Shown piece by piece: positions 22,359-31,627 of a stretch of DNA of 64,000 nt. Numbering within the stretch: position 1 is the stretch's first letter; every line of letters starts with the position of its first letter. The translations under genes and the position numbers were made by a program. This stretch comes from Clostridium thailandense. GTDB taxonomy: Bacteria; Bacillota; Clostridia; Clostridiales; Clostridiaceae. The DNA lies in NCBI RefSeq assembly GCF_019207025.1, contig NZ_JAEEGC010000037.1:83316-147315 (forward strand). The letters run 5' to 3'. The notes under the pieces were generated by a model, which was not told the DNA's origin, did no database searches, and worked only from the letters and a program-made list of their open reading frames with translations.

Positions 22359-23075
22359 TTATGAGCTCAACTTTTTTAATATACCATAAATATATATATA
22401 ATTTTCTTCCACATTTTCCTTAGTTAATTCTTTAGGCAACTTATTTACATGCTCCTTAATATCATTCAACACTGAAATATTTTTACTATTCTTATCAACT
22501 TTTTTCAAAGCTGAACACCACTTTTTCAATTCTTCTGTTTGTATCGCTTTAACATTTTTTTCTGCAAGCTTATTTAGTATTTGTACGTTTGCATTTATAA
22601 TTTCTAATATTTCAGCATCACATAAATCCTTATTATTTACTGAAAATAACATCTTTGAATTATCAACTTTTTGTTCTGTAAGAGATTTTATAATCCTCTC
22701 CCCTTGTTCCTCAGCATATATTCCTAAAAACATCCTTACCTTATCACCATCAGTTACTGCAAAAGGAGTGCCATATTGTGATAAAAGAGCCTTTTCTGCA
22801 TCAGCATTTTCTTTACTTTTGTATATACCTCCTTGTACTGCTATAAAATTTGTACTTTGACTATTTGACATGGAATTTGAAGGTTCACTTTTGTCTTTAC
22901 TATTTGATATTTGTGTTACATCGGTGGTATTAGCATTTGAAGAAATGGGACTTTTTATGAATAATTTAAAAATAATAGTGCCAAAAACAAATGCTAATAT
23001 CAATACTAAAAATATAACAGTAAAAAAGGTTTTGTTATCCTTACCTCTTTTTAAATCATATCGTGTGTATTTCAA
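22359..23075 (-). CDS. SPOR-domain-like membrane protein
   Basis: 238 aa: a short basic N-terminus, one membrane helix (about 18-40), a Ser/Asn-rich linker, then a segment (about 72-145) with FIAVQGGIYKSKENADAEKALLSQYG, the pattern of a SPOR peptidoglycan-binding domain. SPOR domains bind denuded glycan at septa or in spore envelopes. Monocistronic with its own terminator. The exact role is unknown. Confidence 0.72.
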   Translation of the reverse strand: MKYTRYDLKRGKDNKTFFTVIFLVLILAFVFGTIIFKLFIKSPISSNANTTDVTQISNSKDKSEPSNSMSNSQSTNFIAVQGGIYKSKENADAEKALLSQYGTPFAVTDGDKVRMFLGIYAEEQGERIIKSLTEQKVDNSKMLFSVNNKDLCDAEILEIINANVQILNKLAEKNVKAIQTEELKKWCSALKKVDKNSKNISVLNDIKEHVNKLPKELTKENVEENYIYIYGILKKLSS

Positions 23076-23178
23076 TTTTTCCCCTCACCTTCACAATTGT
23101 AAATTTAATTTGTAAAAGTTATGTTTTACTATATATTAATATTTACTTGAAGGTTAATTTATTACTATTAATTATATA

Positions 23179-23679
23179 TTACTGTTTTTTCATAATTAAC
23201 ATGTCCATATATTTATCATTAATACTATAAAAATCTTTTACTACTCTTACGGGTTTGTATCCCATAATTTTCCAAAAGAGCAAACTATCCCTATCATTTT
23301 TTATTATTCTTGTATAAAAAATGTCTATTCCATACCCTTTCGAAAAATAGTTTAAAAGTTGCTTTATAGTTTCACTATTAATAGTAGTATTTTTATACTT
23401 ATCATCAATATAAAAAGACCATATCCATACCTCATTAGGATTTTTGAATTCCATTCGTCCTTTTATAATACCTATTAATTCATTTTTCTTGTCTATTTTC
23501 AGAAAAAATTCACACTCACTTATATAGCTTTCTAAAAACCTTTCCTCCAATTCTTTTAACCCCATGTCATCATCTACAAATTGCTTCTGCATTGTCATCC
23601 ATTTTTGTATTTGTAGTAAATTTTCTTTTTTAATACTCGAAATATAAATGTCGTCAAACCTTAGTTCAACCTCTAACAT
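23179..23679 (-). CDS. GNAT-type N-acetyltransferase
   Basis: 166 aa. Pattern of a GCN5-related acetyltransferase: central strand KNELIGIIKGRMEF, VWIWSFYIDDKYKNTTINSETIKQLL (acetyl-CoA-binding region without the full Q/RxxGxG/A), and FWKIMGYKPVRVVKDFYS near the end. Substrate unknown. GAGGTGAGG lies just before the ATG. Divergence in the acetyl-CoA motif lowers certainty. Confidence 0.6.
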   Translation of the reverse strand: MLEVELRFDDIYISSIKKENLLQIQKWMTMQKQFVDDDMGLKELEERFLESYISECEFFLKIDKKNELIGIIKGRMEFKNPNEVWIWSFYIDDKYKNTTINSETIKQLLNYFSKGYGIDIFYTRIIKNDRDSLLFWKIMGYKPVRVVKDFYSINDKYMDMLIMKKQ

Positions 23680-23797
23680 AACCTCACCTCTAAAAGCATG
23701 TTAACATTTAAATTCTACATTAAATTATAAATTCCTTTTATTTTAAGCAACTCCCTATATTTTTACTTTGAAATATAAAATTTAAAGTAGATATAAA

Positions 23798-23834
23798 ACC
23801 ACACTTAAGTAGTAAATCATTACTTAAGTGTGGT
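23798..23834 (-). terminator. Terminator after the ACT-domain gene
   Basis: Perfect 14-bp inverted repeat ACCACACTTAAGTA with its complement and a 9-nt loop, followed on the minus strand by TTTTATAT, 18 nt after the stop at 23852. Confidence 0.75.
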
Positions 23835-23851
23835 TCTATGCCTAAAATAAT

Positions 23852-24289
23852 TTATTCCACTGCTATTAAATCTACCTTAATTACATTTTCTGTAGACTTT
23901 AATTCTTCAACAAGTGTATTAATTTCTGTCTCCAACTTTGATGCATCAAATGTTATAGTAACACTTGCAGCATTATTTATTGGAATATCTTGGTTAATGG
24001 TTAGTATATTTCCTTTATCTAAGGCTATCCTGTCTAATATTTTAGATAAAGTACCTGCTTCATGCGCTAAAATTAGCCCTAGCGTAACTTTATGCCCAAC
24101 TATTCCTTCCGATAGAGTAAATACAGAATCTTTATACTTATAGTAAGTACTTCTACTTATTCCTATTAGTTTTACACCTTCAGATATATCTTTTACTTTT
24201 CCAGTTCTAATCAATTCTTTAACTTTTACAACCTTTTCAAATACTTCTGGAAGTATCATCGTATCAATTATTAAGTATTTATTATTCAT
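23852..24289 (-). CDS. pheB: ACT-domain protein PheB (UPF0735)
   Basis: 145 aa from the ATG with GGAGGG 4 nt upstream. The N-terminal half has a helix-turn-helix-like GVKLIGISRSTYYKYKDSVF, and the C-terminal half an ACT domain (VTLGLILAHEAGTLSKILDRIA..). It belongs to the PheB/UPF0735 family of predicted amino-acid-responsive regulators. The ligand is unknown. It is followed by its own hairpin terminator. Confidence 0.85.
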   Translation of the reverse strand: MNNKYLIIDTMILPEVFEKVVKVKELIRTGKVKDISEGVKLIGISRSTYYKYKDSVFTLSEGIVGHKVTLGLILAHEAGTLSKILDRIALDKGNILTINQDIPINNAASVTITFDASKLETEINTLVEELKSTENVIKVDLIAVE

Positions 24290-24890
24290 AATTCCCTCCC
24301 ATAGAATTATTAAAACTAAATAACATATTAAATTATATAAATGTAATACCATAATATTAACACAATTTACTGTAAATCTCAAGTTTTCAAGCAGCTTAGA
24401 TAGAAATACTGCATAGTATCATTCACTTTTTCGTATTGAATAATTTTATACTTTCAATAGAAAGAAATTGATTTTACAAAAAAATTAGCCTAAAGTAATA
24501 CTTTATATACCTTAGACCAATTCTAAAACTCTTATTTAATCGAGGAGTTCTAACCACATAATTTATATCAAATTAACAATATATGTTAAAACATATATTA
24601 TTATAACACTATTTTCATAAAAAGTTGACTCTTCTAAAAATATTTTTCCTATTTTAACTAAATATTTATATTAATTTAATTTCATCAAAATTTTTGAATT
24701 TATTTTATCATAATGATAATCGAATTAGTTTCAAAATGATACTAAAATTATTTTTTTCACTTTGAAACTCATTGTATTTAATTTTTTCTCAAAAAATGAT
24801 ATACTTTAGATACATTAAATATTTTAGCTGATATTGTTAATTTCGTTTATCATTTAATCTTATAATAACTATTTTAAGGAGGAATTACTT
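24290..24890. other. 600-nt intergenic region between divergent genes
   Basis: Very AT-rich, no credible gene. It must hold the promoters of pheB (minus) and of the sigma-54 regulator (plus). A TTATAATA about 30 nt before the regulator start could be its -10 but has no good -35. Short imperfect inverted repeats around 24480-24560 are visible. No confident operator. Confidence 0.45.
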
Positions 24891-26297
24891 ATGGATATGA
24901 TGACAGATTACTTCGATGAAGTTAGTGATATGTGTAGAATTGATATGGACAGCATACTAGAATATGACATATCTGCCTTTATACTTCAGGCTATTTTTGA
25001 TTCCGTTTATGAGGGCCTAATTGTTACAGATGAAAATCTTTTGATTAAAAAAGTTAATATTACTGCACTTAAAATACTAGAAGTAAAAGAAGACACATTG
25101 TACGAAACGCACTTAAATTCCATATTTAAAGAAGAAATTTTAAATTCAGTTCTATTAACAGGTGAAAAACAATTTAACGAAGAATGTATGTTTGAAATTA
25201 ATGGAACTAAAATAAGATGCACCACAAACATAATACCGGTGAGATTGCGCGGAAAAAATATAGGCTTAGTTCTATCTATAAGGGATACAAAAAACCTTCA
25301 CAAAATGGTCAATAACGTTGTTGGATATAAGGCTTCCTTTACTTTTGATGATATACTCACAAGAACTGAAAAAATGAAAAGCATAATAGAACTTGCTAAA
25401 AAAGCATCCAAAACTAACTGTAACATACTTATAGAGGGAAAAAGTGGTACCGGAAAGGAAGTATTTGCTCAATCTATTCATAACTTTAGTTCCAGACAAA
25501 GCGGTCCCTTTGTAGCGGTTAACTGTGCTGCAATTCCTAGAGAACTTGTTGAAAGTGAGCTTTTTGGATATGAAAAAGGTGCCTTCACTGGAGCATCTAA
25601 AGGTGGTTATGCCGGAAAATTTGAACTTGCTGAAGGTGGAACAATATTTTTAGATGAAATTGGCGAACTTCCATTAGATATACAATCTAAACTTCTTAGA
25701 GTCCTTGATAATCTTAAGATTACTCGCGTAGGTGGAACATATGAAAAATCAATAGATGTTAGAGTAATAGCCGCCACTAACAGGACATTAACTGAAGAAA
25801 TAGAAAATAAAAATTTTAGGGGAGACTTGTATTATAGACTTAATGTGATGAGCCTTCAACTCATTCCTCTTGAAGAACGTAAAGAAGATATAGAACTTTT
25901 TGCTCAATACTTTATAAATAAACTCAACGCTAAAAATCCTTGTAATCCAAAATATATTGATCCATCCTATATAGAAAAACTTAAAAACTATAGTTTCGCA
26001 GGAAACCTTAGGGAATTAAGAAATATTGTTGACAGATCTTATTATTTATGTGAAGAAACTATGATAACTTCTAAACACTTACAGACAAAGAGCTCATCAC
26101 ATAAAGCACTTCCTAAGTCTGATTCCACAAAAGAAGTTCTCCCATTAGAAGTTATTGAAGAACAGTGCATAAGAGATGCCCTTCTACATTGTAATGGTAA
26201 TGCAATCCAAGCAGCTAGTCTACTAAAAATAGGGAAAGCCACAATCTACAGAAAGATAGCTAAATTCAATATAGACTTAGATAGCTTTAGTCAATAG
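24891..26297 (+). CDS. Sigma-54-dependent transcriptional activator (PAS-AAA-Fis)
   Basis: 468 aa. A PAS domain (about 28-140, [19 protein letters not shown]) is the likely sensor. The AAA+ domain has Walker [11 protein letters not shown], the sigma-54-contacting loop GAFTGA and Walker [15 protein letters not shown] Fis-type HTH ([23 protein letters not shown]) ends the protein. It activates RpoN promoters in response to an unknown signal. It is encoded convergently to the ferredoxin-mobB-moeA-fdhA group, so control of formate dehydrogenase is possible but unproven. AAGGAGG lies before the ATG. Confidence 0.93.
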   Translation: MDMMTDYFDEVSDMCRIDMDSILEYDISAFILQAIFDSVYEGLIVTDENLLIKKVNITALKILEVKEDTLYETHLNSIFKEEILNSVLLTGEKQFNEECMFEINGTKIRCTTNIIPVRLRGKNIGLVLSIRDTKNLHKMVNNVVGYKASFTFDDILTRTEKMKSIIELAKKASKTNCNILIEGKSGTGKEVFAQSIHNFSSRQSGPFVAVNCAAIPRELVESELFGYEKGAFTGASKGGYAGKFELAEGGTIFLDEIGELPLDIQSKLLRVLDNLKITRVGGTYEKSIDVRVIAATNRTLTEEIENKNFRGDLYYRLNVMSLQLIPLEERKEDIELFAQYFINKLNAKNPCNPKYIDPSYIEKLKNYSFAGNLRELRNIVDRSYYLCEETMITSKHLQTKSSSHKALPKSDSTKEVLPLEVIEEQCIRDALLHCNGNAIQAASLLKIGKATIYRKIAKFNIDLDSFSQ

Positions 26298-26305
26298 GCG
26301 CTTCC

Positions 26306-26432
26306 AATTAGCAGTTATAGATAACTAAGGCCAACACTTAACTTATAAAATATATTTGTATATTCAAAACATTACTAATAATTCCTATAGTATAAGTTAA
26401 GTGCTTGCTACATTCATCTATAACTGCTAATT
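26306..26432. repeat. Palindromic MITE-like repeat, copy 2
   Basis: 127-bp inverted repeat. Both ends read AATTAGCAGTTATAGAT inward, and each arm contains CACTTAACTTATA. It shares TATAGATAAC.AAG.C and CACTTAACTTAT with copy 1 (1125-1294) and is more diverged than copy 3. It lies between two convergent stop codons and may act as a bidirectional terminator. Confidence 0.75.
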
Positions 26433-26886
26433 ACAATTTACAAACATACTTCTTAGTATTTTTCGCACTATATTTCCTCTTGCACTTTTTACATATGAAT
26501 TTATCTGGAATTATTCCAGCTCTATTATATACGTATCTAATATATTCTTCTGCAGCATAGTATTCTCCACATTCTTCACATCTTGCTAATTTAAATTTTT
26601 TGTTCCATATTTCTCTTTCTCCAGCATTATCTATATTTTTAATTATATTTTTAGGACATACATCCACACACATCATACAACCTATGCATTGTCGCGATGG
26701 ATCATTTACTATATCTGCTTTATTAAAAACACCTATATTTTTCATTATTATTGCACCTATACTCATTTCCTCACAAATTTTTACGCAAAGCTTACATGAA
26801 CCACAAAACTTTTCTTTCCTGAGTTTATGGCTGCCTAATATCACTGATTTGCTTTTAAGAATCTTGGATAACTTTTTAAATTTCAT
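26431..26886 (-). CDS. Ferredoxin-type 4Fe-4S protein with extra CxxC pairs
   Basis: 151 aa. Two 4Fe-4S motifs (CGSCKLCVKIC at about 28-38 and CIGCMMCVDVCP at about 67-78) are followed by a C-terminal part with two CxxC pairs (CEECGEYY, CKKCKRKY) that could bind zinc or a third cluster. It resembles electron-transfer subunits of hydrogenases and formate dehydrogenases. Last gene after mobB-moeA, so it is a candidate electron carrier for FdhA. That is inference from context. Confidence 0.82.
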   Translation of the reverse strand: MKFKKLSKILKSKSVILGSHKLRKEKFCGSCKLCVKICEEMSIGAIIMKNIGVFNKADIVNDPSRQCIGCMMCVDVCPKNIIKNIDNAGEREIWNKKFKLARCEECGEYYAAEEYIRYVYNRAGIIPDKFICKKCKRKYSAKNTKKYVCKL

Positions 26887-27028
26887 TCTACTCCCCCCAT
26901 TAATCTTAATTTTGACATCTACCTATTTGTTGATAATTTATATAGGCAGAACATTTTTGCTCTGCCTATTTCTAAAAGTTAATTCATAATGGAAATCTTT
27001 TATCAAAAGTTATCTTTTCCTCAAAATA

Positions 27029-27598
27029 TCATTTTCTATGTATATCCGTGCTTGAAAAACTATTGCTTTTTATTAAGTTATCTTCTATAAAATCTGCTAT
27101 AGAAACTACATCATTCAAATTTAAAACAGGAATATCTACGGCTAGCTTTTCGTCACTAGCTACAGCTTTAAAATTAAAAGCACTAAAATCAGGCCTTCTA
27201 CAAAGCAAATTATTGTCTATATCTTTTCTGTGAACTTCTATCTTAGGATAAACATTATTTTTAAATCCCTCAATTAACACTATGTCTAAATTTCCAAAGA
27301 TATCAACAATTTCTTCTATAGTCTTTTTCTCTTTTAATACTTGAATCATTGCTAATTTTTCAGCAGAAGCAATAATTACATTATCAGCTCCAGCTTTACT
27401 AAACTTATAGCTGTCCTTTCCCTCTTTATCTATTTCAAATTTTTTTACATCATATTTTAATATCCCTACAGTATAATTTCTGCTTTTAAAAATCTTAATT
27501 AATGCTTCAATCAAAGTTGTCTTTCCCATACCAGATTTAGTTGCAATTACAGAAATGATAGTTGTTTTTTGTTTTCTATCTAAATATAAATTTTCCAT
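27029..27598 (-). CDS. mobB: Molybdopterin-guanine dinucleotide biosynthesis adaptor MobB
   Basis: 189 aa. P-loop VIATKSGMGKTTLIEALI at the N-terminus and DIVLIEGFKNNVYPKIEVHR, the MobB signature. MobB binds GTP and assists attachment of GMP to molybdopterin to give the bis-MGD cofactor used by formate dehydrogenase. Overlaps the end of moeA by 23 nt, so the two are translationally coupled. Confidence 0.92.
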   Translation of the reverse strand: MENLYLDRKQKTTIISVIATKSGMGKTTLIEALIKIFKSRNYTVGILKYDVKKFEIDKEGKDSYKFSKAGADNVIIASAEKLAMIQVLKEKKTIEEIVDIFGNLDIVLIEGFKNNVYPKIEVHRKDIDNNLLCRRPDFSAFNFKAVASDEKLAVDIPVLNLNDVVSIADFIEDNLIKSNSFSSTDIHRK

Positions 27599-28787
27599 TT
27601 AAAACATCTCCAACTTTAACATTCCCACATTCCTCAGGTATAATAACAATTCCATTAGCTCGGCTCATAGTCATTAAATGATTAGAGCATTGAGACCCTA
27701 CTTTATAAGCATAATATTTTCCATTATCCACTTTAATTTCAACATAAACATACTTTCTTCTTCCTATTTTGGCTTCAAAGTCCTCTGCCAATATAACAGG
27801 AAATTCTTCCATATCCTCCTCTTGCTTACCCATAATTTTTCTAATTGCAGGTTTAACAAATCCTTCAAAAACTGTTATTATTGATGATGGATTACCTGGT
27901 AAAGCAAAAAACAATTTTTCTTTATAAGTGGCAAAAGTTATCGGTTTTCCAGGTTTAATTGCTACTGAAGTAAACTTTACATCTGCGCCTATTTCCTTTA
28001 ACACATCATCTACAAAATCATAGTCTCCAACAGATGCTCCTCCTGAAGTAATTACTATATCTGCATTTTCTAAGGCATACTTAACTTTTTCTTTTAGATT
28101 ATCTTTGTCGTCAGAAACCACTCCTAAGGATAAAGCCTCTGCACCTGAATTTTTAATTAGAGCCTTTAACGAATATTCATTACTATTCCTAATTTTCCCC
28201 TTTTCAAGTTCACTATCTATGTCAACCAATTCATCTCCAGTAATAATTAAAGCAACTGTAGGGCTTTTATAGACTTTTATAGAACTATATCCTAGAGATG
28301 CTAGTAATCCTATTTCTACTGGTCTAATGTTACTTCCTTTAGTTAGTGCTAACTCACCAACTTTAATTTCTTCCCCAAGCTTAATAACATTATTACCTTT
28401 ATCTACTTCTTCAGATATAATTAATATATTGCCTTCTACTTTTACCTTTTCAATTTCTATAACAGCATCTGCTCCTTTAGGTAACGGTGCTCCAGTCATA
28501 ATTTTAAAAGCTTGGCCAACCTCCAACTCATCTTCACAATAATATCCTGCTCTTATTATTCCTCTAATTTCAAGCTTCACACTCTTTTCTGTACCACAGC
28601 CTCTTGTATATTCACTTTTGATAGCATATCCATCCATTGCAGACTTATCAAAAGGAGGTAGATTGTCTTGAGAATATATATTCTCTGCTAAAACTTTATT
28701 AAGGCAAGACAATATATCCTTTTTTTCTAAATCAGCTTCCTTTGTATTTTCATAAATTATATTTAGTGCATTATCTACGTCAACCAT
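27576..28787 (-). CDS. moeA: Molybdopterin molybdotransferase MoeA
   Basis: 403 aa. It inserts molybdate (or tungstate) into adenylated molybdopterin. Motifs visible: LPPFDKSAMDGYAIKS, IMTGAPLPKGADAVIEIE, the MPT-binding segment ITSGGASVGDYDFV, and FALPGNPSSIITVFEGFV. It lies between fdhA and mobB, all on the minus strand. The context points to supply of the Mo/W cofactor to FdhA. Confidence 0.95.
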   Translation of the reverse strand: MVDVDNALNIIYENTKEADLEKKDILSCLNKVLAENIYSQDNLPPFDKSAMDGYAIKSEYTRGCGTEKSVKLEIRGIIRAGYYCEDELEVGQAFKIMTGAPLPKGADAVIEIEKVKVEGNILIISEEVDKGNNVIKLGEEIKVGELALTKGSNIRPVEIGLLASLGYSSIKVYKSPTVALIITGDELVDIDSELEKGKIRNSNEYSLKALIKNSGAEALSLGVVSDDKDNLKEKVKYALENADIVITSGGASVGDYDFVDDVLKEIGADVKFTSVAIKPGKPITFATYKEKLFFALPGNPSSIITVFEGFVKPAIRKIMGKQEEDMEEFPVILAEDFEAKIGRRKYVYVEIKVDNGKYYAYKVGSQCSNHLMTMSRANGIVIIPEECGNVKVGDVLNGKFIFR

Positions 28788-28839
28788 TTTTATTTCCTTT
28801 CTTATTTCCTATACATTATATTTTTAGATTGTTTTATAA

Positions 28840-28890
28840 GCAAGACTTGAACCCGCCAAATTTTTCACTTACAGCTGATTCAAGTTTTGC
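28840..28890 (-). other. Stable hairpin in the fdhA-moeA gap
   Basis: Minus-strand GCAAAACTTGAA pairs with TTCAAGTCTTGC around a 27-nt apical region. It lies about 75 nt after the fdhA stop and 53 nt before moeA. No long T run follows, so it may be an attenuator, a processing site or a leader element for moeA rather than a simple terminator. Confidence 0.55.
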
Positions 28891-28964
28891 CTAACTTTAT
28901 ATACCAATCTTAATGAATCTCTACAAATAGCTAATAATACAGAATTAATATTGATTGTAAATTA

Positions 28965-31130
28965 TTAAATTAAAGCCTTGTCTTTATGTTTTTTGTTAAA
29001 CTTTACACCCATCTGCTTTCTTATTCTATCATATTCATCTTTTACATATTGTTCTGCCCATTGCTGATCCTGAATTTTTTCAACTTTTACAGCACAATAT
29101 TTATATTCAGGTGTTTTTGAAATAGGATCTAAGTTATCAAGAGTAAGCTCATTACATGCACCTATCCACCATTGATAAGTCATATAAGTAGCACCTTTTT
29201 TAACTCTGTCTGTAACTAATGCTCTTGCTATTACACTTCCTCTACGCGAACTTATTCTTACTAATTCTTGATCTTCTATTCCAAGGTCTTCAGCATCTTC
29301 TATGCTCATTTGTACATATCCTGGTTCATCTGCTAATTGTTGAAGAGCACGACAGTTTCCAGTCATCGTTCTTACAGAATAATGTCCAACTTCTCTTACC
29401 GTTGATAAGCTAAGTGGATACTCTTCATCTTCTAATTCTTGAGGAGCTCTCCAATCTGCAGCAAATAAGATACCTTTTTTATTTGGGGTACTAAACACAT
29501 TCCCTTTATATAAGTATGGTGTTCCTAGATGGCCTTCTGTAGGACAAGGCCATTGAATGCTTCCGTACTTATCAATCATTTCATAACTTGCTCCAGCAAA
29601 GTTTGGAGTAAGACTTCTCATTTCATCCCAAATTTCTTCTGTATTATTATAGCTCATTGGGTAACCCATAGCAGTAGCTACTTCACATATAATCTGCCAA
29701 TCAGGTTTCACATCTCCCTTTGGTTCTACTGCTTTTCTAATTCTTGCAAATCCACGATCAGCAGCTGAATAAACACCATCATGTTCCCCCCATGCAGTAG
29801 CCGGTAAAATTACATCCGCATGAAGAGCAGTTTTATTCATAAAAATATCCTGAACCACTACAAATTCTAATTTATCTAAAGTTTCTCTTACTTCTGAAGC
29901 ATTCGGATCACTTTGAACAGGATCCTCTCCGAAGATGTAATAAGCTTTAATCTTGTCTTCGTGTAATACTGCATGAGGAACTTCTGTTAACTTATATCCT
30001 GGCTTATCAGGAAGTTTAACCCCCCATGCTTTTTCAAATTTCGTTCTTATTTCAGGCTTAGTAACATCTTGATATCCTGGGAATACATTTGGAAGTGCAC
30101 CCATATCACAAGCACCCTGAACATTATTTTGACCACGTACAGGACCAATACCTACACTAGGCCTTCCAAAATTGCCAGTTAACAATGCCAAAGAAGCTAA
30201 TCCTTTTACTACATCAACAGCTTGTCCGAACTGACAAACACCCATTCCGTAAAGAATAAAAGCGTTTTTAGCTGCAGCATATTCTCTCATAGCTTTTCTA
30301 ATATTCGCTGCACTAACTCCAGTTATTTTTTCTGCATACTCTGGAGTATATTTTTCCACTAAAGCCTTATATTCCTCAAATCCTTCAGTATATTTCTCAA
30401 CATATTCTTTATTGTAAAGGTCTTCATTTATCAAAACATTAGCACAAGCATTAACTAATGCCATATTTGTACCACCTTTTAATTGTAACCATAAATCAGA
30501 AATTCTTACTGTTTCTGTTACTCTCGGGTCAGTTGTAATAATTTTAGCACCTTTTTCTTTAGCTCTAACTATTCTTCTTGCAACAATTGGATGAGAATCC
30601 GCACCATTGTATCCAAATATGAATAATAAATCTGTATCCTCTATTTCTGGTATAGAATTAGACATAGCACCATTTCCTAATGAGTAAGCCAGACCGGCTA
30701 CTGAAGGAGCATGTCAAACTCTAGCACAGTGGTCTACATTATTAGTTCCAATTACTGCCCTCATAAATTTTTGCATTATATAATTAGCTTCATTTCCTGG
30801 TCCTCTTGCAGAACCAGTTCCCATAATAGCATCTGGACCATACTTTTCTTTTATAGCTGTTAGTTTGTCGGCAACAAATCCAATAGCCTCGTTCCAAGAA
30901 ACCTCTTCCAATTCTCCATTCTTTCTTATCATAGGTTTCTTCAACCTAGCCGTTAGAAGTTGTGGATCATTTAAATAATCCCATCCATAGAGTCCCTTAA
31001 GACATAAGTTTCCCTGATTAGTTCTTCCATCAGCTGGCTCAGCTCTTACTATTTTGTCATCCTCAACAACTAAATATAACTGACATCCCCCGCCGCAATA
31101 AGGGCATACTGTTAATACCTTTTTTTCCAT
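28965..31130 (-). CDS. fdhA: Selenocysteine-containing formate dehydrogenase, catalytic subunit
   Basis: 721 aa when the in-frame TGA at 30714-30716 is read as selenocysteine (residue 139). This catalytic subunit oxidises formate or reduces CO2 at a bis-MGD Mo/W site. N-terminal 4Fe-4S ligands are Cys9, Cys12, Cys16 and Cys43. The Sec site CARV-U-HAPSV matches E. coli FdhH (Sec140-His141). The molybdopterin-binding and C-terminal dinucleotide-binding domains are complete. There is no N-terminal NADH- or ferredoxin-oxidoreductase extension, so the electron partner must be separate. A promoter with a long leader precedes it; moeA, mobB and a ferredoxin follow. Confidence 0.95.
30684..30701 (-). 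promoter_or_regulatory. Bacterial SECIS hairpin in fdhA
   Basis: Minus-strand stem GTAGCC / GGCTTAC with apical loop GGTCT and an unpaired T in the 3' arm, beginning 12 nt after the UGA codon. E. coli fdhF also uses a GGTCT loop, with a bulged U in the 5' arm. The loop is the SelB contact site. Confidence 0.82.
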
Positions 31131-31358
31131 TGATAATTTCCCCCCTTCTTCTTTTTGAAGAATAACTTAACATAAAAATTCATTCTACGTTAAGTTATTA
31201 ACAAATGTACATATAGATATCCAATTCGAATGTTAGATCCATACAATGAAGTGATTGCATACCTGCTAACAATGTATAAATCTAGAATATAGGTTGTTTA
31301 TCTATATCAAATAACCTATATTAAATCTATTATCATACATGAATACCCATATACAGTT
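31131..31358 (-). promoter_or_regulatory. Structured 5' leader of fdhA
   Basis: About 220 nt between the predicted start of transcription and fdhA. Two clear inverted repeats: 31161-31171 with 31189-31199 (AATAACTTAAC and complement, 17-nt loop), and 31286-31295 with 31313-31322 (AATATAGGTT and complement). No gene is seen. Either could be an operator or an RNA hairpin. The rest of the gap (31388-31627) is AT-rich with nothing recognisable. Confidence 0.5.
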
Positions 31359-31387
31359 ATTGTAAGCTTATGACGTTTTATAGTCAA
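31359..31387 (-). promoter_or_regulatory. Predicted promoter of fdhA
   Basis: Minus-strand TTGACT, 17-nt spacer, TACAAT. A sigma-70-type match; no convincing -24/-12 sigma-54 site was seen in this gap. Confidence 0.6.
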
Positions 31388-31627
31388 ATTGTAACACCTT
31401 TTGATATTTCTAGTTTTTTTGTAAAAACTCCATAATTTGTAGAACCTTCTATAAATTACTTAATCTTAATGTAATTATTTATATTATTCGTCATGAATTT
31501 ATAGATTCCTTTAAAATTAGTATATATTAACTTAAATTATATATATATTTCTTAAACTAAATTTGTAAAATTCTATTCTGAACCAAAAATGCACTAGAGA
31601 ATAATTCAAATATTTATACAAAAATTT

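Noticed and set aside
28840..28890. tRNA or tRNA-like gene, because of GGGTTCAAGTC
   Set aside because: Only a T-arm-like string is present; no acceptor, D or anticodon arm can be formed.
30714..30716. Stop codon or frameshift splitting the formate dehydrogenase gene
   Set aside because: The TGA is in frame at the known Sec position (CARV-U-H), followed by a SECIS-like hairpin, and both sides are well conserved, so the gene is intact.
31200..31270. Sigma-54 -24/-12 promoter upstream of fdhA
   Set aside because: The best minus-strand candidate lacks the GG and GC spacing of the consensus; the sigma-70-type promoter at 31359-31387 is better.
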